IMG/VR virus record: IMGVR_UViG_3300022592_000019
Location: 1-33,446 of that record
DNA from: a virus
Strand: one strand, 5' to 3'
Length of the DNA stretch: 33,446 nt
The notes beneath the pieces were generated by a model. That model saw only the letters and a program-made list of their open reading frames with translations. It searched no databases and was not told where the DNA came from. Position numbers and translations under genes: made by a program. Each line of letters starts with the position of its first letter. Positions within the stretch are counted from its first letter, which is position 1. Below are positions 1 to 7,386 of the stretch, piece after piece.

Positions 1-76
1 TAACTCCACGACCAATGTTTAGCATATCTCCAATAGCCATTCTATTGGGTTGTTCATCAGTTAAATTTGTATTTAC
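1..76. repeat. Imperfect end repeat, left copy (matches 33371-33446)
   Basis: Bases 1-76 align without gaps to 33371-33446 with four mismatches, at window positions 1, 12, 37 and 57. The repeat lies inside coding sequence in the same frame at both ends. It most likely marks the overlap of a circular or terminally redundant genome, with strain variation or sequencing error producing the mismatches. Confidence 0.8.
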
Positions 77-94
77 AGTAGAAACGCCAGCCAT
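1..94 (-). CDS. N-terminus of ejection protein (partial, runs off window start)
   Basis: The ATG at 94-92 opens a frame that stays open to base 1. Its first residues are MAGVSTVNTNLTDEQPNR followed by MAIGDMLNI. From codon 7 on, this matches the N-terminal end of the gene cut off at 33446 almost residue for residue (VNTNLT-x-EQPNRM-x-IGDMLNI). If the window is circular this is simply the start of that gene, giving a protein of about 485 residues. A GGAA ribosome site lies upstream, close to the ATG. The role is therefore that of the partner fragment: an internal virion protein injected with the DNA. The alternative is a second, diverged copy of the gene, which cannot be excluded from one window. 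Confidence 0.75.
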   Translation of the reverse strand, partial: MAGVSTVNTNLTDEQPNRMAIGDMLNIGRGV

Positions 95-131
95 TTTAAA
101 TTCCAAACAAATTAATTTTTTATAATTTATT

Positions 132-197
132 TTATGCAACAACATAAGGCGTTGGATTAATTCTTGATGCTACATCTGATACGTTAAATTCTGCCAT
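132..197 (-). CDS. Possible 21-residue peptide
   Basis: A short frame begins MAEFNVSDVASRINP and ends 21 residues later. An AGGA ribosome binding sequence sits about six bases before the ATG. It fills the space between the injection protein (stop at 201) and the ejection protein start at 94, on the same strand. It has no recognisable domain. It could be a real micro-protein, or the remnant of an N-terminus once fused to the downstream ejection protein. Low confidence, because the frame is so short. Confidence 0.35.
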   Translation of the reverse strand: MAEFNVSDVASRINPTPYVVA

Positions 198-200
198 GAT

Positions 201-995
201 CTATCCTACATTAAAGTTTGAAACAGCATTGCCAGCTCCAGAACTTGGTGAAAGTTGAATACCAGAAGAAACATTAGACATTCCACTACCTGTTGATGGG
301 TTTATTAAATTTCCTAAATAACCCATGTTTCCTAAATTATTAATGCCACCCGTCACAGCATTAGCAACTCCAACAGTTCCTGCTGCATTTGCTGCTGCTG
401 CACCAGTTCCCAAACTACTTAACGCATTGGCAGTATTTGCAGAAAGATTTGCACTAGTGTTATTTGCGGTTTGACCAAAGCCAGCAATAGAAGCCAAAGT
501 ATTATAAATGTTAGTGCGTTGACCTTGATAATTATTAAATGCGTTTTGATAAGCACCTTGAGCATAATTTTGTGTGTAATCTTGCAATGATTTCATTGCA
601 TTACCGCCAACTAAACCACCAGTTGCATTGTTTGCATATTGATTAGCTTGCTGGCCTTGTTTTAATTGCCAATCATAATTAGGAGCTAAATTAGCGTTTA
701 AATCTTGATTATCAAATTGATGTGTTAAATAACCTGTACCTGTTTGTGTGCCTGTAGGATTGCCTTGAGCATCATATGTTGAAGTTTGACCTGGAAGCAT
801 TGTCCCAATGGTATTAAGTGCATTATAGCCAGCAGCACGTTGCGGTGCTAATTGTTTATTTTGTGTGTTAAACATCGCAAGCTGTTGATCTTGTGCGGCT
901 TTAGCTGCATCTGCTTGCGTTTGTGCCGCATCCATTGATGATAATCCACCAATAACTGATGATCCTACTACTGCCCCTGCTACCCAAAATGTCAT
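201..995 (-). CDS. P22 gp7-like DNA injection protein
   Basis: This 264-residue protein begins with a short hydrophobic, glycine- and alanine-rich stretch (residues 4-19). A heptad-like Ala/Gln-rich segment follows (about 22-45), then a low-complexity body rich in Asn, Gln, Gly, Ala and Ser. The N-terminal hydrophobic patch, the 'QRAAGYNAL' segment near residue 52 and the position after the gp10-like tail protein and before the large ejection proteins match the injection (pilot) proteins of P22-like phages. These are carried in the virion and leave with the DNA to help it cross the cell envelope. It overlaps the cupin gene upstream by four bases, so translation is probably coupled. Family assignment rests on composition and gene order rather than a catalytic motif. 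Confidence 0.7.
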   Translation of the reverse strand: MTFWVAGAVVGSSVIGGLSSMDAAQTQADAAKAAQDQQLAMFNTQNKQLAPQRAAGYNALNTIGTMLPGQTSTYDAQGNPTGTQTGTGYLTHQFDNQDLNANLAPNYDWQLKQGQQANQYANNATGGLVGGNAMKSLQDYTQNYAQGAYQNAFNNYQGQRTNIYNTLASIAGFGQTANNTSANLSANTANALSSLGTGAAAANAAGTVGVANAVTGGINNLGNMGYLGNLINPSTGSGMSNVSSGIQLSPSSGAGNAVSNFNVG

Positions 996-1429
996 GTTAA
1001 AACCCCTTTAACTTTATTTCCTAAACTATACATATCGTTTTCATCTTCCTCTACCATTTCGGCTTCAGCTTCTTCAACAGTTGTTGAATCTGTCCGATGA
1101 AATGTCATACATAAAGTATCTGTTTCAGCATATACCGCACGTTTAGTTCCAGGCATACTATTTAACAAACATGGCCCAGTTACAGTCTTTACACCTTCAT
1201 CTGTTGTAATTGCAACAGTTCCATAAACAATCATATAAAAATGTTCTTTTTTATGAACTTTACCTATTACTAACACACCTGCGTGTCTAAAAACTTCTCT
1301 GCAATACATTCCAGCATGAAATGTATGTTTAGTTAAAGGTTCATATTGTGGTAGCTTTGATACTTCAAATTGCAATTTTTCAACTTGTTCTTTAGTTGGT
1401 ATTTCTGTTTTTTCAACTATATCAAACAT
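992..1429 (-). CDS. Cupin-fold protein in the tail gene cluster
   Basis: This 145-residue protein has a single central beta-rich domain (about 35-112) that looks like a cupin barrel. His59, His63 and Gly70 lie in the first motif region (VIGKVHKKEHFYMIVYG), and a proline-glycine turn and His111 in the second. A strongly acidic tail (about 115-132) follows. Cupins bind a metal through such histidines, but here the canonical spacing is only partly kept, so activity is uncertain. The gene overlaps its neighbours by 4 and 8 bases inside the tail/ejection operon. It is therefore co-expressed with virion proteins and may be a minor structural component. No substrate can be assigned. Confidence 0.6.
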   Translation of the reverse strand: MFDIVEKTEIPTKEQVEKLQFEVSKLPQYEPLTKHTFHAGMYCREVFRHAGVLVIGKVHKKEHFYMIVYGTVAITTDEGVKTVTGPCLLNSMPGTKRAVYAETDTLCMTFHRTDSTTVEEAEAEMVEEDENDMYSLGNKVKGVLT

Positions 1430-1658
1430 TATAATAAGCTACCTTGTATGGCTTACCATTCACAGTAATATTTATGAAGCCTACAGGCTTTGCAGGTAGT
1501 GTGGCAGTACCTGTTGTTGCAGTTGCAGAGCTAGTAAAGTTCAATAAATTAAGAAAGAACTGTTGCCATGCTCTTGTAGGCCGTTTAGTTTGACCATCCA
1601 AAAACTCTGTCTGTGGATATGGATTAGTCTGATTAACACCATATAGACCGCCTGACAT
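1422..1658 (-). CDS. Small structural protein, function unknown
   Basis: This 78-residue protein has a proline/aromatic N-terminal half (WQQFFLNLLNF near 31-41), a short Thr/Ala linker, and a C-terminal segment 'GFINITVNGKPYKVAYYNV' that would form a beta hairpin. Its ATG overlaps the stop of the gp10-like gene by one base (TAATG), so it is translationally coupled to it. Its place among tail genes suggests a minor tail or neck component, possibly in the slot where P22 has the gp26 tail needle, but it lacks the long coiled coil of gp26. No domain is recognised with confidence. Confidence 0.6.
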   Translation of the reverse strand: MSGGLYGVNQTNPYPQTEFLDGQTKRPTRAWQQFFLNLLNFTSSATATTGTATLPAKPVGFINITVNGKPYKVAYYNV

Positions 1659-3868
1659 TATGACTCGCCCTCTTCTGCTTTTAAGTTAGCTGATATTATA
1701 ACTGCTTTTACTGGATCAGTAATTACTACTTCAAAAACACGATCTCTGGCCCAACCTAGTCTACGCCAAATTGCACGATTTTTAAATTGTCCTGTTTGAC
1801 CAATAGAAACCCAATGTTCGTTTGACCATGTTGAGCCACCATCGTTTGACCAACGTAACATCGCTTGTGGATCAGCACCAATTGTTATAATGTGATTAGT
1901 GCCTGCAATTGCTAATCCTGCTACACCAATACCTGCTACTGCGTTGGTTGGTGAGAATTCATTTTGTGAATAACCAGTCAATCCAACACCTGGCTGAAAT
2001 TGAATCTGTAGTTCTTGTAAATATTGGCGTTGTAAGTCAGTCACAATATGTGGCGCACGTCTTACTCTGCGAATCTCATTACCATTGTCTGTATAGTTAT
2101 TAGGGTCTAGCAAGTAGATAATTCCATTTGCATAATCCCCAACCAATACTTCACCATTAAATACCGCACAACAGTTACCACGATGACGATGAAATACGTT
2201 CATGTTATCTACAGACAACCACTTATGCCACATTGTTGTAGTTGCATCATATACCCACGTTAAATCTAATGTAGGGAACGTAATAACATAACATTCATGG
2301 CCTTCTAGTTGATATGTCCATGCCAAAGCATCGTCTACATATTGACCAACTAAAGTTTGTTCTACAGCATGATTAGATATTCTAGTAGGCGTATATCCGT
2401 TCATTTGCATAATCATTGCTTGACCACGATTGTTTCGTGACAAGTAAGCAAACGAATTACCTAATCTATAAACAGATGCTTTTGCTGCAATACCATGTTG
2501 TGTAGAAGTGCCAGGAATACGTTGGAAAGCAAACGGATAAGTCCCTACATCAGTCCACACTTCAGATGAAGTTTCACCTAATAAATATACTTCACGATGA
2601 TCTACAATCAAAGCTACTAGATTATCTGGTGCGCCATCTTTAGATGAAAAACTTAATCCCTGACTAATTGGTGAAAGCGGATTAGATGCGCCCCATTGTT
2701 GTGTATTAGGATTGTTGTAAACAAAGTAGTTATCCACAATATCTACTGATGTAGCACCACTAAAAGCACCATCTGTTGTGGGTAGCACACTAAAATTTAG
2801 CGCATATAGTGTTTCAGAGCCAACAGACTGTGTATTGTTTAATACATAGTTACCTGTGCCACCAGCTCCTGTACCAAACGTTAAAGTTAAAGTTAATCCT
2901 GTACCATTACCGCTTGATGATGTTGATGCTGGGTTTGCTGGATTTGATGTATATGCCCCAGAGTTTGTTCTTGTTAATCCTGTAACTGCACCACTACCAC
3001 CTATGCTTGAAACTGTGTAAGTAGCTGGAGTAGTTCCATAAATACCGCCTAATACAGTAACAGTATCATTGACTGCGTAATTTGTACCTGCCGTAGCAAT
3101 GGTTTGACTTAATACTGTACCGCTACCTAATGATGTAACAATTGTTCCTGCTGTTACGTTAGCACCTTGAATTGTTTGTCCTGGATATATTGTTCCAGTT
3201 GGAGTAGTAGAAACTGTTAAAATATTTCCATTAATTGAACCTGTAAATTTTGCTGCAACCGCAGCAGAGTTCATAATTTCAGAGCCTTCAGACTGTGAAA
3301 TATTAATCGTATATGTACCAACTCCGCCTGTTGTTCCACTTGTTTGAGCAGTAATAACTGTTTCAGCAACTAACCCCACACCAAACAATGATTGATCTGG
3401 TGAAATTGTTCCACTTTTAATTTCGCTAACTGTCAACGTTGTATTTGATGGCCCAATTGATCCAATAAATACCGCAGAAGCTGGATTAGAGATGCGCCAT
3501 GTATAACGATATTGGCCATCAACAATGTAAACGTTTAGACCATTGTCAATAATGCCTACACGACCTGTACTGGTGTTTAATTGGCCTACCATTGTAGGAA
3601 CAAAAGTAGAGTTCATGACATAAACATAAGAACCTACGACAGCAACCATGTAGTTGTTGCCTGACAAAGTTCTCATGCCACGCACTTCTTCTTTGTTTTG
3701 AAATACGATTTGTGTAGTAAGGCCAGGCGTTGGATATAGTGAAACTACACCACGTTGACCTGGTTGTTTTAGTGGATCAATCTCTGGGCGAAAGTTAATA
3801 CATTCCTGCCCATCTTGATAGATAGAAGGTGCTTCATACGATGGCCCAACGAAACCAAAGTCTGCCAT
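1658..3868 (-). CDS. P22 gp10-like tail accessory (DNA stabilisation) protein
   Basis: This 736-residue protein has an N-terminus (GPSYEAPSIYQDGQECINFRPE) and beta-propeller-like repeats (for example MVAVVGSYVYVM near 74-85, LNVYIVDGQYRYTW near 111-124, and ADYANGIIYLLDP-type strands later) typical of the P22 gp10 hub that closes the portal and carries the tail needle. It is much longer than P22 gp10 (about 470 residues). The excess is one block at about 134-357 made of two copies of a 'GSI-x-GN-LTV ... GTI-x-PGQ-I-x-G' beta module, the second of them split by another insert. Outside this block the gp10 core continues to a charged C-terminus. It lies four genes after the gp4-like protein, the same relative order as in P22. 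Confidence 0.85.
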   Translation of the reverse strand: MADFGFVGPSYEAPSIYQDGQECINFRPEIDPLKQPGQRGVVSLYPTPGLTTQIVFQNKEEVRGMRTLSGNNYMVAVVGSYVYVMNSTFVPTMVGQLNTSTGRVGIIDNGLNVYIVDGQYRYTWRISNPASAVFIGSIGPSNTTLTVSEIKSGTISPDQSLFGVGLVAETVITAQTSGTTGGVGTYTINISQSEGSEIMNSAAVAAKFTGSINGNILTVSTTPTGTIYPGQTIQGANVTAGTIVTSLGSGTVLSQTIATAGTNYAVNDTVTVLGGIYGTTPATYTVSSIGGSGAVTGLTRTNSGAYTSNPANPASTSSSGNGTGLTLTLTFGTGAGGTGNYVLNNTQSVGSETLYALNFSVLPTTDGAFSGATSVDIVDNYFVYNNPNTQQWGASNPLSPISQGLSFSSKDGAPDNLVALIVDHREVYLLGETSSEVWTDVGTYPFAFQRIPGTSTQHGIAAKASVYRLGNSFAYLSRNNRGQAMIMQMNGYTPTRISNHAVEQTLVGQYVDDALAWTYQLEGHECYVITFPTLDLTWVYDATTTMWHKWLSVDNMNVFHRHRGNCCAVFNGEVLVGDYANGIIYLLDPNNYTDNGNEIRRVRRAPHIVTDLQRQYLQELQIQFQPGVGLTGYSQNEFSPTNAVAGIGVAGLAIAGTNHIITIGADPQAMLRWSNDGGSTWSNEHWVSIGQTGQFKNRAIWRRLGWARDRVFEVVITDPVKAVIISANLKAEEGES

Positions 3869-4255
3869 TTAGTGACCGCCAAATTCAAAACCTTGAGCTT
3901 GCCCATTATTAGGCATCCCTACATGATAGCCAGCAGCAGCACTTGCATCTGTCTGAAAGCGTAAATGTACCGCAATGCGACCTGATTGTTTCCAACCTGC
4001 ACCAAACTGTACTAAACGTGTTTTAGACCAACGAATCTGAACAAAGCAAGCAAAAGGAAATCCAAAGCGTACAGAGAATATTGCATTTACATATTGCCAG
4101 TTTTCTTTGACTAAACGTGGCATAAAGTTCCATTTACCTTGTTCTGTAAATAGCCATGCAATAGCTGTTGTATGTACGCTTTCGCTGTCAATTAAGAAAG
4201 GCCATGAGTTAAGAAGACCATCGTACCAATGATTAAATGATTCAAATACTTTCAT
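3869..4255 (-). CDS. Uncharacterised tail-cluster protein
   Basis: This 128-residue protein has a Trp- and Phe-rich N-terminal half (FNHWYDGLLNSWPF; AWLFTEQGKWNFMP), then a beta-rich 'FVQIRWSKTRLVQFGAGWKQSGRIAVHLRF' region and a Gly-rich tail. It sits directly before the gp10-like gene, with the two separated by a stop and start only. It is therefore a probable virion component, perhaps a neck or fibre-adaptor piece. No family is recognised, and the function is left open. Confidence 0.55.
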   Translation of the reverse strand: MKVFESFNHWYDGLLNSWPFLIDSESVHTTAIAWLFTEQGKWNFMPRLVKENWQYVNAIFSVRFGFPFACFVQIRWSKTRLVQFGAGWKQSGRIAVHLRFQTDASAAAGYHVGMPNNGQAQGFEFGGH

Positions 4256-4264
4256 AATTTATCC

Positions 4265-4906
4265 TTAACGAAGTTCGTAAATAGTAACTGTTGCATTTGC
4301 CCACGTCATCGTATAGGTAGTTCCATTAGGCACAATAAAACTTGTATTGTAGGCATAATTGGCTGCCCCTGGATTATAGATGGCTTGACCAGAATTATGA
4401 AGGGTAATTCCACCAACAACTACGTTTAATGTTGCATAAGTAGCACTTGATGAAACCAAATAAATATAAACTTGTATAGATTTGTTAGTGCTATTTGTAT
4501 AAGGTTGTCCACTTGTTCTAGTAACAGATTGCCAAGTTTGATTTACGCCAATACCAGCATTAAGATTGTTAGCAGTTCCAGAAATATTTGTACCTACTAA
4601 TGTAGATGGTGTCCCAAGATTAGAAGTTCCACTTATCGTCAATGAGCTTAATGTAGACAATCCACTTGTAGATAACGTAGTAAACGCACCAGTATTAGGT
4701 GTTCCGTTACCAATTGCGCCTGGCGCAGTTAAAGTATTATTAACTAGACCACTAAATCCTGTGCCTGACACAGAGCCATTACACACAATGTTTGTTGGTG
4801 AAATTGTGGAAGATATAAAAGTTCCATTATAAACAGCACTATTTACATCATTTAACCATGAAGCGTAAATAATACTGCTGTTGTCTACAAATGTCGTACT
4901 AGCCAT
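4265..4906 (-). CDS. Putative tail fibre / virion surface protein
   Basis: This 213-residue protein opens with TTFVDNSSIIYASWLNDVN, a short segment seen at the N-terminus of many phage fibres, where it attaches the fibre to the virion. Repetitive Gly/Ser/Thr-rich beta sequence follows (GTPNTGAFTTLSTSGLSTLSSLTI near 68-92), then a C-terminal beta domain from about 125. It lies between the gp4-like and gp10-like tail genes. The architecture suggests a trimeric fibre or spike-type decoration, but no enzymatic motif is present and no receptor can be named. Confidence 0.6.
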   Translation of the reverse strand: MASTTFVDNSSIIYASWLNDVNSAVYNGTFISSTISPTNIVCNGSVSGTGFSGLVNNTLTAPGAIGNGTPNTGAFTTLSTSGLSTLSSLTISGTSNLGTPSTLVGTNISGTANNLNAGIGVNQTWQSVTRTSGQPYTNSTNKSIQVYIYLVSSSATYATLNVVVGGITLHNSGQAIYNPGAANYAYNTSFIVPNGTTYTMTWANATVTIYELR

Positions 4907-4914
4907 ATATTATC

Positions 4915-5904
4915 CTATCTAAAGAAACCACCGCTTAAAATCCAACCAGCATCTTTTTGTCTACCACTTAACATGGCATCACTAAAACTAGCAGTTTGCA
5001 TAGGTTTCATGTTGGTGCGTTTAATTGTTGCTTTAGCTTGTGATGCGTAAGCGTTAATCATCTGAATTTGTGTTGCTGATGCTTTACCATACATTGGCAT
5101 CAATCGTTCGGCTAAACACCAGCGTAATGCCATAGAATAGCCTTGCGGTAAGATTACTGTGTCATTAATTGAGTCATATCGTCTAAAAATAGTAGAAGCG
5201 AACATATGAACTTCACCCTGTGCAGGATTAGGCCATAAGAACAAGTTACCAGACTCTTCATTAGGATTGAAGTATAACGCTTTAGGCCACGGGCCATTCA
5301 ATGTTTTTAAACCAATCTTGTTATAGTCATCCAAAGCAATACAAGCGATTTGATAATCTAATCCGCCATTAGCAATAGGAGTGCCATTAGAATTAGTATT
5401 AATACGAACATAAGCTGAATCAATCCCTAAAGGTTTTTGATAGTAAGCAGTCAAAAGTTGATTACCAACTGCACTAGGATAATTAATGTTAAGTAGATAT
5501 GTACCTTGCTCATTTACGTTACCGCCAGCACCTGTCAATGCTTGAACAATCTTTGTGCCTGATGTGATGCCAGAACCGCTTAATGTTTGTCCTGTTGCTA
5601 CTGCGCCTGATGTAATGCCTGTCACAGTTAAAATGTTGCCAGAGATTGAACCTGTAAACGATGCACCTACAAAGTTTGCTGTAGATGGATTAGGGCCAAT
5701 CGTATATTGAATTTGACCTGGAATAATAGGGAAGATGATTTCCGTTACATTGAAAACCATCATATCCTCATTAGACCATTGATCAATCAAATCATTAAGC
5801 ATATCAAAAGCATCTTGCGCTTCATCTGGAGATGGAGTTTCACCAGAAGCCAACGCACCGATGTCTTTTAATGCCCTTGATATAATCTCAATTGGTTGTG
5901 TCAT
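4915..5904 (-). CDS. P22 gp4-like tail accessory factor with inserted beta module
   Basis: The first 80 residues (helical, including LKDIGALASGETPSPDEAQDAFDMLNDLIDQWSNEDM) and the last 170 match the P22 gp4 family, the ring that docks under the portal and begins closing the filled head. P22 gp4 has about 166 residues and this protein has 329. The excess includes a block at about 83-153 (FTGSISGNILTV ... GQTLSGSGITSGTKIV ... GTYLLN) that is clearly the same module as in the gp10-like protein. The C-terminal part carries conserved helices around 'MALRWCLAERLMPMYGKA'. It follows the SGNH gene on the same strand with a five-base gap. Confidence 0.8.
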   Translation of the reverse strand: MTQPIEIISRALKDIGALASGETPSPDEAQDAFDMLNDLIDQWSNEDMMVFNVTEIIFPIIPGQIQYTIGPNPSTANFVGASFTGSISGNILTVTGITSGAVATGQTLSGSGITSGTKIVQALTGAGGNVNEQGTYLLNINYPSAVGNQLLTAYYQKPLGIDSAYVRINTNSNGTPIANGGLDYQIACIALDDYNKIGLKTLNGPWPKALYFNPNEESGNLFLWPNPAQGEVHMFASTIFRRYDSINDTVILPQGYSMALRWCLAERLMPMYGKASATQIQMINAYASQAKATIKRTNMKPMQTASFSDAMLSGRQKDAGWILSGGFFR

Positions 5905-5909
5905 ATTAA

Positions 5910-7376
5910 TTACCAGTTTCTAGATAAAGCAGTTTGTGTCATTGCATCTAGTATTTTACGAGCCATATACTCAACACCAGATGATGGAGTTGTGTTTGCT
6001 TGTGATGGTGGTACTGTTGTCATGTAAGGTGATAAATGAATCCCATCATTGCCTGTGTAATAACGACTATTACCTGCAACAAGACCTGTGGTATGAGCAG
6101 TATCTCTAGTCCCTGTAATCCAAGCAGGAATTGCACCGCTTTCTGGTACAAAGGCCAATCTGTTGTTGTTAATAGCTGTTACAGCATTAGATATTCCAGC
6201 ATCTACGGCTTGAACTGCTGCTGAATTGTTCCATTTACCTGGTTGTGCGCCAAACATAATAATATTAGCGTTAGTATTAGCAAGTAAATAACTAGCAATA
6301 TTGGTTGCTGCTGTTTGAACTGCACTTGTGCTTGCATTAGCATAAACATCATTCCAACCTGCTGGAATAATAATTAAAGGTGAGTTTGCAGCATTAACTA
6401 CGTTTACCAAATATTGAAGTCTTGGTAAATAAGTAAGCGGTATTCCAGTTGAAGACAAATCTGCAACATACCCAGTTCCGCTAACACCTTGTGGAATAGC
6501 ATTAATTCCACCAATGAAACTTAATGCGCCACATAAAGCCAATCCACCAACTGTTTGTGGGGATGTTGTTCCAGATGTATAAGAGTCACCATAAACAACA
6601 ACTGGCACACGAACATCAGTCAATGGTGCAATTGTATCGTCACCATCAATTGTAATGCCTTTAATCGTTAAAGATTGTTCAAATCCTACTGCAATATCAT
6701 ATGTACCACGAGTTGCAAACGCTACTTGTAAGTTTGCTGACGGATTGGATGCCGAACCAGGTACAACAGCAATGCCATTAATATAAATTGGCGTGTAATT
6801 TGAACTTAATCCAAAATTGTTAATATTTACTTGTAGTGATGAACAAGTAACTCTTGCAAACAATAACTGACTACCAATTTCATTTTGACCAAATGACATT
6901 CCACCAAATCCAGATCCTGATGAACTTGTTGGATATGAAGTGGCAATATATCCACTTGCATTTGTTACTATTAATGAAGTGTCTTTATATGGAACACTAC
7001 AAATGTGAAACCTGTCATATCCACCTGCATCAAAATACCCATAACTAACAGGATTTGAATATGCAGCAGCATCTACAGTAACTGCTGAAACTAAAGGCTG
7101 TGTAGTAGATGCTGGAAAGTCAAAAGGGTTTTTACCTTTTGCATTTAATTGTGATTGAACTAATTTTGAATATAAAGAGGAAAAGTTTGTATATCCACCT
7201 TTATTATTTGTTATTGATGTTGGATTCCCATTGGCATCAATTGATAACAATGCTGGATTAAAAGTTTTGCCAGCAGGGCCAACCAAATTAATGTTGTTGC
7301 CATTCTGATCAAAAGTTCCCTGTACTGGAACAATGTTTGTTGAATTGGTGTTTGCTACATTATTAAACGTTGACAT
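5910..7376 (-). CDS. Virion SGNH/GDSL-type esterase
   Basis: This 488-residue protein has three parts. Residues 1-40 form a short anchor-like segment (NIVPVQGTFDQNGNNINL) that is also present in the protein at 8354-8806. Residues about 100-250 form a beta-rich domain. From about 255 a C-terminal SGNH hydrolase fold has block I GDSYTSG with nucleophile Ser265, block III GWND with Asn342, and block V DGIHLSP with Asp444 and His447. Known SGNH enzymes cut ester bonds, often acetyl groups on sugars. On a phage particle this would trim acetylated surface polysaccharide during adsorption. The set of catalytic residues is complete. The substrate is unknown. Confidence 0.75.
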   Translation of the reverse strand: MSTFNNVANTNSTNIVPVQGTFDQNGNNINLVGPAGKTFNPALLSIDANGNPTSITNNKGGYTNFSSLYSKLVQSQLNAKGKNPFDFPASTTQPLVSAVTVDAAAYSNPVSYGYFDAGGYDRFHICSVPYKDTSLIVTNASGYIATSYPTSSSGSGFGGMSFGQNEIGSQLLFARVTCSSLQVNINNFGLSSNYTPIYINGIAVVPGSASNPSANLQVAFATRGTYDIAVGFEQSLTIKGITIDGDDTIAPLTDVRVPVVVYGDSYTSGTTSPQTVGGLALCGALSFIGGINAIPQGVSGTGYVADLSSTGIPLTYLPRLQYLVNVVNAANSPLIIIPAGWNDVYANASTSAVQTAATNIASYLLANTNANIIMFGAQPGKWNNSAAVQAVDAGISNAVTAINNNRLAFVPESGAIPAWITGTRDTAHTTGLVAGNSRYYTGNDGIHLSPYMTTVPPSQANTTPSSGVEYMARKILDAMTQTALSRNW

Positions 7377-7386
7377 TTTAAAACCT

